In this document: piece after piece, positions 35,631 to 43,347 of the stretch
How positions within the stretch are numbered: position 1 is the first letter of the stretch
Layout: each line of letters opens with the position of its first letter
NCBI GenBank assembly: GCA_963837515.1
Contig: CAWINT010000001.1
Coordinates: 186,001 to 250,000 of the forward strand
DNA from: RYN-230 sp963837515
GTDB taxonomy: Bacteria > Actinomycetota > Actinomycetes > Streptosporangiales > Streptosporangiaceae
Length of the DNA stretch: 64,000 bases
Reading direction: 5' to 3'
Notes under the pieces: model-generated
What the model was told of the DNA's origin: nothing
Seen by the model: the letters and a program-made list of their open reading frames with translations, nothing else
Database searches by the model: none
Translations under genes and position numbers: made by a program

Positions 35631-35996
35631 ATGACCGTGCCTGTCAATGGCAACGTCAACGACGTCACCAAGGACGCGCTGACCGGCCTGGCCCTGGGGG
35701 ACACGGAGGTGCTCGCGGCCGCCCTCGAACTGCGGGACAGCAGCCAGGTGAACTCGGGGCTGGACGCCCGGACCTTCGGCCTGGTGAAGATCGCGGCACT
35801 GGTTGCCCTGGACGCGCCGCCCGCCTCCTACCTGTGGCAGATCTCCAACGCGCTGGACGGCGGCGCTACCCCGGAGGACATCCTCGGCGTGCTGCGCGCC
35901 ATCGCGCCGCAGGTCGGCGGGCCCAAGGTGGTGTCGGCCGCACCGGAGATCATGGTCGCGCTCGGCCTGTCGCTGCCGGCCGGCCAGGACATCTGA
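35631..35996 (+). CDS. Small helical protein, possibly carboxymuconolactone-decarboxylase-like
   Basis: A 121-residue protein. The text DARTFGLVKIAALVALDAPPASY and the ATPEDILGVLRAIAPQVGGPKV segment resemble AhpD/CMD-family folds, in which the second helix would carry a CxxC pair; no Cys is present here, so peroxidase-type chemistry is ruled out. It is soluble and likely oligomeric. GGGAG stands seven bases before ATG 35631. The SHOCT-domain gene follows by 29 bases, so the pair probably shares a transcript controlled from the dyad upstream. Role unknown. Confidence 0.68.
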   Translation: MTVPVNGNVNDVTKDALTGLALGDTEVLAAALELRDSSQVNSGLDARTFGLVKIAALVALDAPPASYLWQISNALDGGATPEDILGVLRAIAPQVGGPKVVSAAPEIMVALGLSLPAGQDI

Positions 35997-36025
35997 GCGC
36001 GACAGCACAGATCGGGGGGTAAGCC

Positions 36026-36385
36026 ATGTTCAGACGGCGGCGTCCGTTGCTGCGCGCGGCCGTGGTTGGCGGCGGCGCGTACGTGGCGGGCAAGAAGGTG
36101 GCCCAGCACTCGGCGGAGCAGTCCCAGCAGGAGGCCGGCCAGGATGCCCGGATCAGCAGCCTGGAAGATCAGCAGGCGACGGGCCAGGCGACGGGCCAGC
36201 AGGCGACGGGCCAGCAGGCGAAGCCGGGCGGTGCGGAGCCGGGCGCCGATCAGCCGGGCGGGGCGCAGCCGCCCCGGGACGCCTCGCTGTCCGAGCAGCT
36301 CAAGGAGCTCACCGCGCTGCATGACGGTGGCTCGCTGAGCGATTCCGAGTTCGCCGCGGCGAAGCGGCGGTTGCTCGGCATCTGA
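36026..36385 (+). CDS. SHOCT-domain protein
   Basis: A 119-residue protein. It has a basic N-terminus with a short hydrophobic glycine-rich stretch (LLRAAVVGGGAYVAGKK), a Gln-rich low-complexity middle with an ATGQ unit repeated four times, and a C-terminal SHOCT domain (SEQLKELTALHDGGSLSDSEFAAAKRRLLG), a short helical hairpin often at the C-terminus of oligomerising membrane-linked proteins. GGGGGG stands six bases before the ATG. It is followed by a strong bidirectional stem-loop. Function unknown. Confidence 0.84.
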   Translation: MFRRRRPLLRAAVVGGGAYVAGKKVAQHSAEQSQQEAGQDARISSLEDQQATGQATGQQATGQQAKPGGAEPGADQPGGAQPPRDASLSEQLKELTALHDGGSLSDSEFAAAKRRLLGI

Positions 36386-36407
36386 CCGGGCCCGGCACCC
36401 GGGGTAA

Positions 36408-36454
36408 GTGTGCCGCCTTTCTGCTGCTGCTACAGCAGCAGAAAGGCGGCACAC
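36408..36454. terminator. Bidirectional stem-loop terminator with 22-bp arms
   Basis: A perfect inverted repeat, left arm 36408-36429 and right arm 36433-36454, with a CTA loop. Each arm includes GCCGCC next to TTTCTGCTGCTG. It lies between the convergent SHOCT and DUF1269 genes, 22 bases after one stop and 9 bases after the other, so it can stop transcription from both sides. Confidence 0.85.
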
Positions 36455-36463
36455 CCGGCGCGG

Positions 36464-36961
36464 TCAGGCGGAGGCCTGCTTGCCGTGCAGCGCGTCCTGC
36501 AGCTCGGCCTCGCCGTCCTTGGTCAGCGACGACTTGAGCACGGTGCCGCCGTACTGGCTCAGCGCCTCCACGGCCTTGTCGGGGGTGACCTTCTCCACCA
36601 TCAGGAACAGCGCCGACGTACCGGGCTTGAGCATCCCGCGGACCTGCTCCTGGAACTCGCGGTCGATGCCCGACTTGGTGATCTTGCCCATCAGGGCGCC
36701 CATGCCGGCCCCGATGGCCAGCCCGAAGAACGGGATGAAGAACAGCAGGCCGAACAGCAGCCCCCAGAACATCCCCCACGTCGCGCCGGCGCCCACCGGG
36801 TTGTGATTGGTGTGCACATGGAACTTGCCCTCTTTGTCGCGGACGATGACCGCGATGGCGTCGGGCTCGATGATGAGGTCTCTGGCCAGCCGGTGCGCCT
36901 CGTCGGAAGCCTGCTGGGCGGTCGTCTCATCCGGGTAGCCGATGGCGATCAAGTCAGACAT
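36464..36961 (-). CDS. DUF1269 membrane protein
   Basis: A 165-residue protein of the DUF1269 group. A ferredoxin-like N-terminal part (LIAIGYPDETTAQQASDEA; AIAVIVRDKEGKFHVHTNHN) is followed by one Gly/Phe-rich membrane hairpin (WGMFWGLLFGLLFFIPFFGLAIGAGMGALMG) and a helical C-terminus (LFLMVEKVTPDKAVEAL). The family is linked to stress and channel-like roles but is not characterised. ATG 36961 has GGAAGGAC upstream. The dyad at 37027-37043 is 66 bases before the start. Confidence 0.85.
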   Translation of the reverse strand: MSDLIAIGYPDETTAQQASDEAHRLARDLIIEPDAIAVIVRDKEGKFHVHTNHNPVGAGATWGMFWGLLFGLLFFIPFFGLAIGAGMGALMGKITKSGIDREFQEQVRGMLKPGTSALFLMVEKVTPDKAVEALSQYGGTVLKSSLTKDGEAELQDALHGKQASA

Positions 36962-37026
36962 GATGTCCTTCCCTCTGCGGTGGTTCTGGCCGCACACAGT
37001 CCACCGCCGGGCCCACGGCCCCCGCC

Positions 37027-37043
37027 CCACCCGCACGGGGTGA
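37027..37043. promoter_or_regulatory. cCACCC-N5-GGGTGA dyad before DUF1269
   Basis: One mismatch from the consensus. It sits between the STAS-like gene stop (37052) and the DUF1269 start, both on the minus strand, as expected for a promoter operator. Confidence 0.5.
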
Positions 37044-37051
37044 AGCAGCGC

Positions 37052-37642
37052 CTACCCCGGCGGGGCCGCCCCGCGGATTCCCGCCGGTTCGCGGGCCTCG
37101 CCCGCCAGCGCCTCCGCCACGGTTTCCAGGGCGGTCTTCACCCGGCCCACAACCAGGCCCGGGCCGGGCAGTGCCGCGTAGGTGGCGAGTACCGCGCTGC
37201 GGAAGCTGGGGTGCACGTGGTCCCGGCCGATCTGCTCCCTGACGCCGTCATCGGCGAGGCAGGCCGCCACACCGCGGAGTCCGGCCGCGAGCCGCAGCCG
37301 GGTGCCGAGCGCCGCCAGCCGGTGATGCACGGCCACGAGCACCGCGCCGGCCGCTGGGTCGATCGCGGCCGGCGTGCCCAGGTCCAGGACGACGGTGCCC
37401 ACCGGGCAGCCGCAGCGCAGCACCCGGCGCAGCACCGCGTCGGCCAGTGCGACGTCACAGTCATCCAGCGAGATGCTCACCCCGACGCAGATCACCTGTT
37501 CCCGGGCTTGCCGGGCCGCTGCGGCCTTGGCCGCCCGGGCGGCCGCCCGGGTGGTGCGGGCCGTCGAGCGCGCGGAGCGCTGTCCCAGGCCGCGGCCGGC
37601 CGGCTCGGGTGCGAGCAGCGGCATGATGTGCGGACGGCTCAT
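37052..37642 (-). CDS. STAS-like domain protein
   Basis: A 196-residue protein. The middle (VICVGVSISLDDCDVALADAV, VVLDLGTPAAIDPAAGAVLV, HHRLAALGTRLRL) reads like a STAS or anti-sigma-antagonist fold, where a beta strand ending in D-L-G/S precedes a helix; the usual phosphorylated Ser is replaced in DLGTPAAIDP. The N-terminus is basic and Ala-rich. ATG 37642 has GGGAGG upstream; the longer frame start at 37672 is less supported. It may bind a kinase or sigma partner but no partner gene is adjacent. A dyad lies 112 bases upstream. Confidence 0.6.
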   Translation of the reverse strand: MSRPHIMPLLAPEPAGRGLGQRSARSTARTTRAAARAAKAAAARQAREQVICVGVSISLDDCDVALADAVLRRVLRCGCPVGTVVLDLGTPAAIDPAAGAVLVAVHHRLAALGTRLRLAAGLRGVAACLADDGVREQIGRDHVHPSFRSAVLATYAALPGPGLVVGRVKTALETVAEALAGEAREPAGIRGAAPPG

Positions 37643-37753
37643 GGTTGCGGGCCTCCCGGACCGGCGTCTCACTGCAGCGGCGGCCGCCGGCCTGGGTCAC
37701 CGGCCGGCCCGGGGTGGCTGGGAACAGCGTGACCGGTGCCGGGCGGGGGGGCA

Positions 37754-37770
37754 TCACCCGGACCGGGCGA
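37754..37770. promoter_or_regulatory. TCACCC-N5-GGGcGA dyad at the GH15 stop
   Basis: One mismatch. It overlaps the last codons of the GH15 gene and is 112 bases upstream of the STAS-like gene. Being in coding sequence it is weaker evidence than the intergenic copies. Confidence 0.35.
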
Positions 37771-39565
37771 ACCGGCCCGAACCGGATCTGGGCTGGTGCG
37801 TGGCCCCGGCCCGGCTGAGGGCGCGGGCCGCGGCGACCAGGCCCAGATGCGCACCGGTGGACGGGTGGTTGCCGGCCAGGCGCCGCCGCAGCGGGTCGTA
37901 CCCCTCCGCCAGCAGTCCCACGTCGTTGCGCAGCGCCAGCAGCGTGGTGAACACGGCCCGGGCCCGGTCCGGCCGCCCGGCCGCCGCCATCAGCTCGGCC
38001 AGCCAGAAGGTGGCCGGCAGGTAGCCGGCTTCGCCCGGCGGGAGGCCGTCGGCGTCAGCGGGCCGGTCGGTCCGGTACCGCCGCAGCACGCCGCTGTCGT
38101 CGAGCTCGCGGCCCACCAGTTCGGCGGTGGCGGCCACCCGCGGGTCGCCGGCTGGCAGGAAGCCCAGCAGGGGCAGTTGCAGCAGGGCGGCATCCACCAG
38201 CTGGGAGCCGTAATGCTGGATGAACGTGTTGCGGCCCGGGTCGTATCCGCGGGCCAGGATGTCGGCACGGACGGCGGCGCCCAGCTGGCGCCAGCCCGCG
38301 ACGGGCCGCGGCTCGCCGAACTCCGCCGCCAGCCGGGCGGCGGCGTCCGCCGCCGCCCAGGTGAGGACCTTGCTGTGGACGAACTGCCGCGGCGGCCCGC
38401 GGGTCTCCCAGAGGCCGGCGTCCGGCCCGGCCCAGTGGGCGCGCAGGAACGGCAGGACGTCGTCGGGGCCGGGACCGAGCGGGGAGACGGGCAGCCCGGC
38501 CTGCCGGGCCGCCAGCCGGGCCCGCAGCAGGTACCCCTGGACACCGGGCTGGGCCTGCTCCGCCGCGGCGTTGCCGATCCGGACCGGCTGCGCCCCGTCG
38601 TAGCCGGGCAGCCAGGCCACGTCGAGTTCCGGCAGCCGCCGCTCGCCCGCCACCCGGTACACCGGCTGCACCTGCGCGGCTGGGCCGGCGGCCACGTCGG
38701 TCAGCCAGGTCAGCAGCTTGGCCGCCTCCGGCTGGGCGCCGGCGCCGGCGAACGCCACCAGGGCCGCGGCGCCGTCGTGGATCCAGCAGTACCGGTAGTC
38801 CCAGTTGCGCACGCCCGCCGGCTGCTGGGGCAGTGACGTGGTCGGCGCGGCGACCAGCCCGCCGGTGGGCGCGTAGCTGAGCGCCTTGAGAGTGATCAGC
38901 GACCGGGCCACCGCGTCCCGCCATTCGCCGTCGCACTCCAGGCCGGCGACCCACGCCCGCCACCAGGCGGCCGTTTCTACGGTCAGCGCGGCCACCGGCG
39001 GCGCCGCGGGCGGCGGCCGGTAGGGGCGGCCCCACACCAGCGCCACCGGGATCTGGTCGCCCGCCGCCACGGGGAAGCAGGCGGAGACCGAGCCCTCGCC
39101 GGCCGCCAGCGCCAGGGGGGAGAACACCCAGTACGCCTGCGCCCCCGCGGTCAGGCTCAGCGTGCCCTGCCGCCGCAGCCGCGGCACGCTCAGCCCGTAC
39201 TCGAAGCGGGGGGCCAGCGTCATCCGCATGTCCACCTGGCCGGACACCCCCTCGACCAGCCGGAGCACGACCGGGTCGCCGCTGCGCGGCGGCATGCAGT
39301 CGGTGAGCCGGACGGTGCCCGAGGAGGTGCTGAATTCCGTCTCCAGCACCAGGGTGTCCGGCCGGTAACGGCGCCGCACCCGGCTGAGCGGCGCGGCCGG
39401 CGCGATCTGCCAGTGGCCGTGCCGCTGGTCGCCGAGCAGCGCGGCGAACGAGGCTTCGGAGTCGAAGCGGGGCAGGCACAGCCAGTCGATCGACCCGTCC
39501 AGCCCGACCAGTGCGGCCGAGTGCAGGTCACCGATGAGGGCGTACTCCTCGACCGGTAGGGGCAT
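37754..39565 (-). CDS. GH15 glycoside hydrolase (glucoamylase/trehalase type), copy 1
   Basis: A 603-residue protein. The N-terminal super-beta-sandwich starts at YALIGDLHSAALVGLDGSIDWLCLPRFDS; the (alpha/alpha)6 barrel holds NWDYRYCWIHDGAAALVAF. In relatives the substrate loop is NWDYRYCWIRD; here the Arg is His. Actinobacterial members include trehalases and glucan hydrolases. The acid (Glu) may be in the RIGNAAAEQAQPGVQ loop, where the family usually has GNxAxxQxQxDxYG; this copy lacks the Asp. The start ATG 39565 has GGAGG upstream. It may be catalytically altered. Copy 2 lies at 52.3 kb. Confidence 0.84.
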   Translation of the reverse strand: MPLPVEEYALIGDLHSAALVGLDGSIDWLCLPRFDSEASFAALLGDQRHGHWQIAPAAPLSRVRRRYRPDTLVLETEFSTSSGTVRLTDCMPPRSGDPVVLRLVEGVSGQVDMRMTLAPRFEYGLSVPRLRRQGTLSLTAGAQAYWVFSPLALAAGEGSVSACFPVAAGDQIPVALVWGRPYRPPPAAPPVAALTVETAAWWRAWVAGLECDGEWRDAVARSLITLKALSYAPTGGLVAAPTTSLPQQPAGVRNWDYRYCWIHDGAAALVAFAGAGAQPEAAKLLTWLTDVAAGPAAQVQPVYRVAGERRLPELDVAWLPGYDGAQPVRIGNAAAEQAQPGVQGYLLRARLAARQAGLPVSPLGPGPDDVLPFLRAHWAGPDAGLWETRGPPRQFVHSKVLTWAAADAAARLAAEFGEPRPVAGWRQLGAAVRADILARGYDPGRNTFIQHYGSQLVDAALLQLPLLGFLPAGDPRVAATAELVGRELDDSGVLRRYRTDRPADADGLPPGEAGYLPATFWLAELMAAAGRPDRARAVFTTLLALRNDVGLLAEGYDPLRRRLAGNHPSTGAHLGLVAAARALSRAGATHQPRSGSGRFARSG

Positions 39566-39642
39566 TCACGGGCCTCCGGTGACCGTAGCGGCTCGTGGCG
39601 GGGGCGCTGCGGTCAGGCTGGCCGGCGAGATCCCGCACGTCG

Positions 39643-39659
39643 TCATCCCCGGTGGGTGA
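39643..39659. promoter_or_regulatory. TCAtCC-N5-GGGTGA dyad between divergent genes
   Basis: One mismatch from consensus, with symmetric flanks (GTCA and TGATGC). It is 77 bases before GH15 copy 1 (minus) and 34 bases before the DUF2252 gene (plus), well placed to control both. Confidence 0.5.
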
Positions 39660-39693
39660 TGCCCTGGTCCGCACGTCAGCTCACAGTGACGTG

Positions 39694-41298
39694 ATGACGC
39701 AGCCACGAACCAGTGCATCGGGCAGAACCAGGGCCACCAGGGCCCGCACCGGCGCGGCCCGGGCGGGGACCCGGGCAGCCCGGCCCGCGGCGAGGACGGG
39801 GAACGGCTCCGCGCCCGACGCCCGGCTCCCGCCGGGTGCGCCCGAGGGGGTGCGCCGCACGGTGCTGCTGCCCCGCAGCCCGGCCACCGGCCTGGAGAGC
39901 AGCCGCACCCGGCTCACCCCGGCCGAGCGGCAGGTGCGCGGTAAGGCCGCCCGGGCGGAGGTGCCGCGGGCGAGCCACGCGGGCTGGGACCCGCCGTCAG
40001 ACCGCACCGACCCGGTGTCGCTGCTGGAAACGCAGGGCGAATCCCGGCTGCCGGACCTGGTGCCGGTCCGGTACGGCCGGATGATGGAGACGCCGTTCAG
40101 CTACTTCCGCGGCGCGGCCCTGCCGATGGCCAGCGACCTGGCCAGCACCCCGTCGTGCGGGATCATCGTGCAGGCCTGCGGGGACGCGCACCTGTCCAAC
40201 TTCGGGCTGTTCGGCTCGCCCGAGCGCAAGCTGGTGTTCGACGTCAACGACTTCGACGAGACGCTGCCCGCACCGTGGGAGTGGGACGTGAAACGGCTTG
40301 CCGCCAGCCTGGAGGTGGCCGCCCGGGACAACGGCTTCGCCGACAAGGACCGCCGGAAGATCCTGCTGGCCGCGGTGGCGCGGTACCGGATAGCGATGCG
40401 GGCCTTCGCCAAGCTGGGCAACCTCGACGTCTGGTACACCCAGGTGGACATCGACGAGCTGCGCCAGCAGGCCGCCGGGCGGCTGGTGGAGCGGCAGCGC
40501 AAGGCGCTGGACAAGGGGCTGGCCAAGGCGCGGACCCGGGACAGCATGCAGGAGCTGCGCAAGCTGACCCGGATAGAGGGGGGCCGGCCGCGGATCGTGC
40601 CCGACCCGCCACTCATCATCCCGATCCGGGACCTGATCGGTGGCCAGCCCGACGGGATCGACTTCGAGGCCCAGCTGCGCGGGCTGATCGGGAAGTACCG
40701 GCGGACGCTGGTGGCCGACCGCCGGGTGCTGCTGGAGCAGTACGAGTTCACCGACATGGCCCGCAAGGTCGTCGGGGTGGGCAGCGTGGGAACCCGGTGC
40801 TGGATCGTCCTGATGCTCGGCCGGGATGACTCTGACCCGCTGTTCCTGCAGGTCAAGGAGGCCCAGCCGTCCGTCCTGGCCGCGTACACGGGCGCCAGCA
40901 AGTACGGCAACCAGGGCGAGCGGGTGGTGACCGGGCAGCGGCTCATGCAGGCGGCCAGCGACATCTTCCTCGGCTGGCAGCGGACCCCCGGGCTGGACGG
41001 GCAGGCCCGCGACTTCTACGTACGCCAGCTGCGCGACTGGAAGTTCTCGATCGACATCGGCGCGATGATCCCGCGCGGCATGCGCCTGTACGGCGAGCTG
41101 TGCGGGTTCACCCTGGCCCGGGCGCACGCCCGGTCGGGCGACGAGATCGCCATCGCCGCCTACCTGGGCGGCTCGGACGCGTTCGACCAGGCGATCGCCG
41201 ACTTCGCCGCCGCCTACGCCGACCAGAACCAGCGGGACTATGAGGCGCTCAACGCGGCCGCCGCCACGGAGCGGATCCGCGCCGAGCGCGGCGTGTAA
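39694..41298 (+). CDS. DUF2252 family protein
   Basis: A 534-residue protein. After a low-complexity Arg/Ala/Thr N-terminus (1-95), the DUF2252 core begins: LVPVRYGRMMETPFSYFRGAA, CGDAHLSNFGLF, FDVNDFDETLPAPWEWDVKRLAAS, FLQVKEAQPSV and MIPRGMRLYGELCGFTLARAHARSGD. The fold resembles a kinase/phosphotransferase: the HLSNFG and DVNDFDE segments are like the catalytic and metal loops of aminoglycoside kinases. The substrate is unknown. Start uncertain: ATG 39694 (or GTG 39691) lacks a good ribosome site. A strong stem-loop follows the stop. Confidence 0.86.
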   Translation: MTQPRTSASGRTRATRARTGAARAGTRAARPAARTGNGSAPDARLPPGAPEGVRRTVLLPRSPATGLESSRTRLTPAERQVRGKAARAEVPRASHAGWDPPSDRTDPVSLLETQGESRLPDLVPVRYGRMMETPFSYFRGAALPMASDLASTPSCGIIVQACGDAHLSNFGLFGSPERKLVFDVNDFDETLPAPWEWDVKRLAASLEVAARDNGFADKDRRKILLAAVARYRIAMRAFAKLGNLDVWYTQVDIDELRQQAAGRLVERQRKALDKGLAKARTRDSMQELRKLTRIEGGRPRIVPDPPLIIPIRDLIGGQPDGIDFEAQLRGLIGKYRRTLVADRRVLLEQYEFTDMARKVVGVGSVGTRCWIVLMLGRDDSDPLFLQVKEAQPSVLAAYTGASKYGNQGERVVTGQRLMQAASDIFLGWQRTPGLDGQARDFYVRQLRDWKFSIDIGAMIPRGMRLYGELCGFTLARAHARSGDEIAIAAYLGGSDAFDQAIADFAAAYADQNQRDYEALNAAAATERIRAERGV

Positions 41299-41317
41299 CA
41301 CCGGCGGAGCCGGGCCT

Positions 41318-41344
41318 GGCCGCCGGGAATCTGGCCCGGCGGCC
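41318..41344 (+). terminator. Stem-loop after DUF2252
   Basis: GGCCGCCGGG (41318-41327) pairs with CCCGGCGGCC (41335-41344) around a 7-base loop, starting 20 bases after the stop. No T-run follows, as is normal for actinomycete terminators. Confidence 0.55.
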
Positions 41345-41414
41345 GGCCCGGCCTGGGAGACTACGGGGGTCAGCTGGAGGATGACCCGGCCGGACCGGGA
41401 GAGCGGGGGAGCCG

Positions 41415-42410
41415 GTGGCGCTGCACGTGCGCCTGGTGAGCCCGCCCGCGGAGACCGGGCGGCTGGTGGCCGAACTGGCCGCCGACCCCGGCGTGCACAG
41501 CCTGGTGGTGCTGCCCGGCGCGGCACGCAACCCGCCGGGCGACGCCGTGCTGTTCGACGTGTCGAACCGGTCGGCCAACCCGGTGCTCCGCCGTCTGCGC
41601 GGCCTGCCACACCGCGGCCAGGCGGCGGTCATGGTGGCCGACGGCGGCGTCGTGGTCGACGGCCCGCCGACGCCGCGGGCGGAGCGGCGCTACGCCCAGC
41701 GCGAGCGGGTCCCGGTCTGGGAGATGGTCGAGGGGACCATCCGGGGCAACGCCAGCTACCCGCCCAGCTTCTACATCCTGCTCGTCATCGCCGGCCTGAT
41801 CGGCGCGGTCGGCATCCTGACCAACTCGCAGATCCTGGTGGTCGGGGCCATGGTGGTCGGGCCGGAGTACTTCGCCATCATCGCCGCCGCGCTCGGGCTG
41901 GCCCGGATCGGCAGCCGGCCCCGGGACTGGACCAGCGTCTGGGTGGCGCTGCGGGCCCTGCTGATCGGGTTCACCGCGGCCGTCGTGGTGACGCTCTGCT
42001 TCGGCCTGGCGGTGCGCGGGGCGGGTGCCGCGCCTGACGCGTTCCGGCACGGCGTGCGGCCGGTCGCGGGACTGATCAACTCGCCGAACGCCTTTTCCGT
42101 GATCACCGCGATCCTGGCCGGGATCGTCGGGGTGGTGTCCCTCACCGAGTCCCGGGCCAACGCGCTGATCGGAGTGTTCATTTCGGTCACCACGATCCCC
42201 GCGGCGGCCTCGCTCGGGCTCTCGATCGCCTTCGCCAGCTGGCCCGACGCGCTCGGCTCCCTGCTCCAGCTGCTGCTGAACGTGGTGCTGCTGATCGTGG
42301 TGGGCGCGGCCGGGCTGAGCGCCCAGCGCTCGCTCTGGCGCCGTCTGGCCGGGCCGGATCAGGTCCCTCCCGAGCAGCCCGGCCCGGTCACAGGATCGCT
42401 ATCGGATTGA
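41415..42410 (+). CDS. DUF389 membrane protein
   Basis: A 331-residue protein. The first 110 residues form a soluble domain (LVSPPAETGRLVAELAADPG) and residues 115-320 contain about seven helices with the DUF389 core: ASYPPSFYILLVIAGLIGAVGILTN, MVVGPEYFAIIAAALGLAR and LINSPNAFSVITAILAGIVGVVS. The family is widespread and probably transports or channels an unknown solute. GTG 41415 has GGGGGAG before it. Its 3' end overlaps the convergent cyclase gene by 23 bases. Confidence 0.86.
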   Translation: MALHVRLVSPPAETGRLVAELAADPGVHSLVVLPGAARNPPGDAVLFDVSNRSANPVLRRLRGLPHRGQAAVMVADGGVVVDGPPTPRAERRYAQRERVPVWEMVEGTIRGNASYPPSFYILLVIAGLIGAVGILTNSQILVVGAMVVGPEYFAIIAAALGLARIGSRPRDWTSVWVALRALLIGFTAAVVVTLCFGLAVRGAGAAPDAFRHGVRPVAGLINSPNAFSVITAILAGIVGVVSLTESRANALIGVFISVTTIPAAASLGLSIAFASWPDALGSLLQLLLNVVLLIVVGAAGLSAQRSLWRRLAGPDQVPPEQPGPVTGSLSD

Positions 42411-43323
42411 CCGGGGAACCTGTCCCGGCCGGCAGCCGCAGCGGCGCGATGACGCACAGGAACGACCACCGGCCCGTCTCCTGGCACACCGGGACGAGCT
42501 CCTCGAACTGCAGATAATCCAGCAGCTGAACGCCGAGCGCGTTGATCGCCAGCACGTGCACGGGGAACTGGGTCTCCACCGTGTCGCTGCCCGCGGCGTC
42601 GCTGTTGCTGTCACTGCCCAGCACCGCGACCTGGCGCTCGGCGATGAACTCCATCGCGGTCGGGTGCAGCCCGGCCCGCTCGCTGGCCACGTCCCACGGG
42701 CCCATCTGGTCGCGCCGCTGGCGGTGCCCGACCCGGACGAACAGCAGGTCACCGCGGCCCACCTGGACGCCCTGGGCCTGCTCCGCGGCCAGCAGGTCGT
42801 CGGCCAGCACGTGGTCGCCCGGTTCCAGCCAGGGCACCCCGCGCAGCGGCGGGATGTCGAGCAGCACCCCACGGCCCACGATGCCGTCGGCGTCCACGTC
42901 CAGGGACAGTTCCATCGCCCCCTTGGGGGTGACTGCGCTCGCGGGCACCCCGTTGTACAGGTGGCCGTCGTACATGATGTGGCACAGCGCGTCCAGGTGG
43001 CTGTCCACGTTCCCGTGCACGTTCATCTCCAGCCGGTCGGTGGCGAACGACAGGCCGGTCGCCGCGGCCTGGTCCGCAGTGCCGGTCATCGGGTGCCGGG
43101 CCGGCTGCGGGTTGTCCGCCGCGTGCTGCGCCTCCACCGGCGCGGCGAGGCTGACGTGGCGGCCCAGCCGGGCCTCGGCGGCGGCCGCGCGGACCTGCTC
43201 CGGGCCGAGATAGTTCAGCGCGCCGCGCCGGTCGTCCGGGGGCCAGGGCACGCTGCCGCGCAGCCGGTCATACAGGTCCCGGAAGCCGGCTTCGGTCAGC
43301 ACTGCGGTAGACCTTGACTGCAT
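42388..43323 (-). CDS. Cyclase-family metalloprotein (kynurenine-formamidase-like)
   Basis: A 311-residue protein of the PF04199 cyclase family. The metal motif HGNVDSHLDALCH (H-x3-D-x2-H) is at about residues 105-117. Others: GVLLDIPPLRGVPW, the GDLLFVRVGHRQ strand and WDVASERAGLHPTAMEFIAER. Members hydrolyse formamides or lactam-like bonds; characterised cases include N-formylkynurenine and isatin hydrolase. GGGAG stands five bases before ATG 43323. It is divergent from the D-2-hydroxyacid dehydrogenase with just 24 bases between starts, suggesting linked expression and possibly one pathway. Confidence 0.86.
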   Translation of the reverse strand: MQSRSTAVLTEAGFRDLYDRLRGSVPWPPDDRRGALNYLGPEQVRAAAAEARLGRHVSLAAPVEAQHAADNPQPARHPMTGTADQAAATGLSFATDRLEMNVHGNVDSHLDALCHIMYDGHLYNGVPASAVTPKGAMELSLDVDADGIVGRGVLLDIPPLRGVPWLEPGDHVLADDLLAAEQAQGVQVGRGDLLFVRVGHRQRRDQMGPWDVASERAGLHPTAMEFIAERQVAVLGSDSNSDAAGSDTVETQFPVHVLAINALGVQLLDYLQFEELVPVCQETGRWSFLCVIAPLRLPAGTGSPVNPIAIL

Positions 43324-43347
43324 GACAACTCCCACGGAAGAGACTCG

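Noticed and set aside
36399..36406. CACCCGGGGT near the SHOCT stop as another copy of the island dyad
   Set aside because: Spacer is one base instead of five; it belongs to the edge of the terminator region.
37736..38836. 366-codon plus-strand frame antisense to GH15 copy 1
   Set aside because: Composition is that of the antisense of a GC-rich gene; no family motif, while the minus-strand GH15 text is clear.
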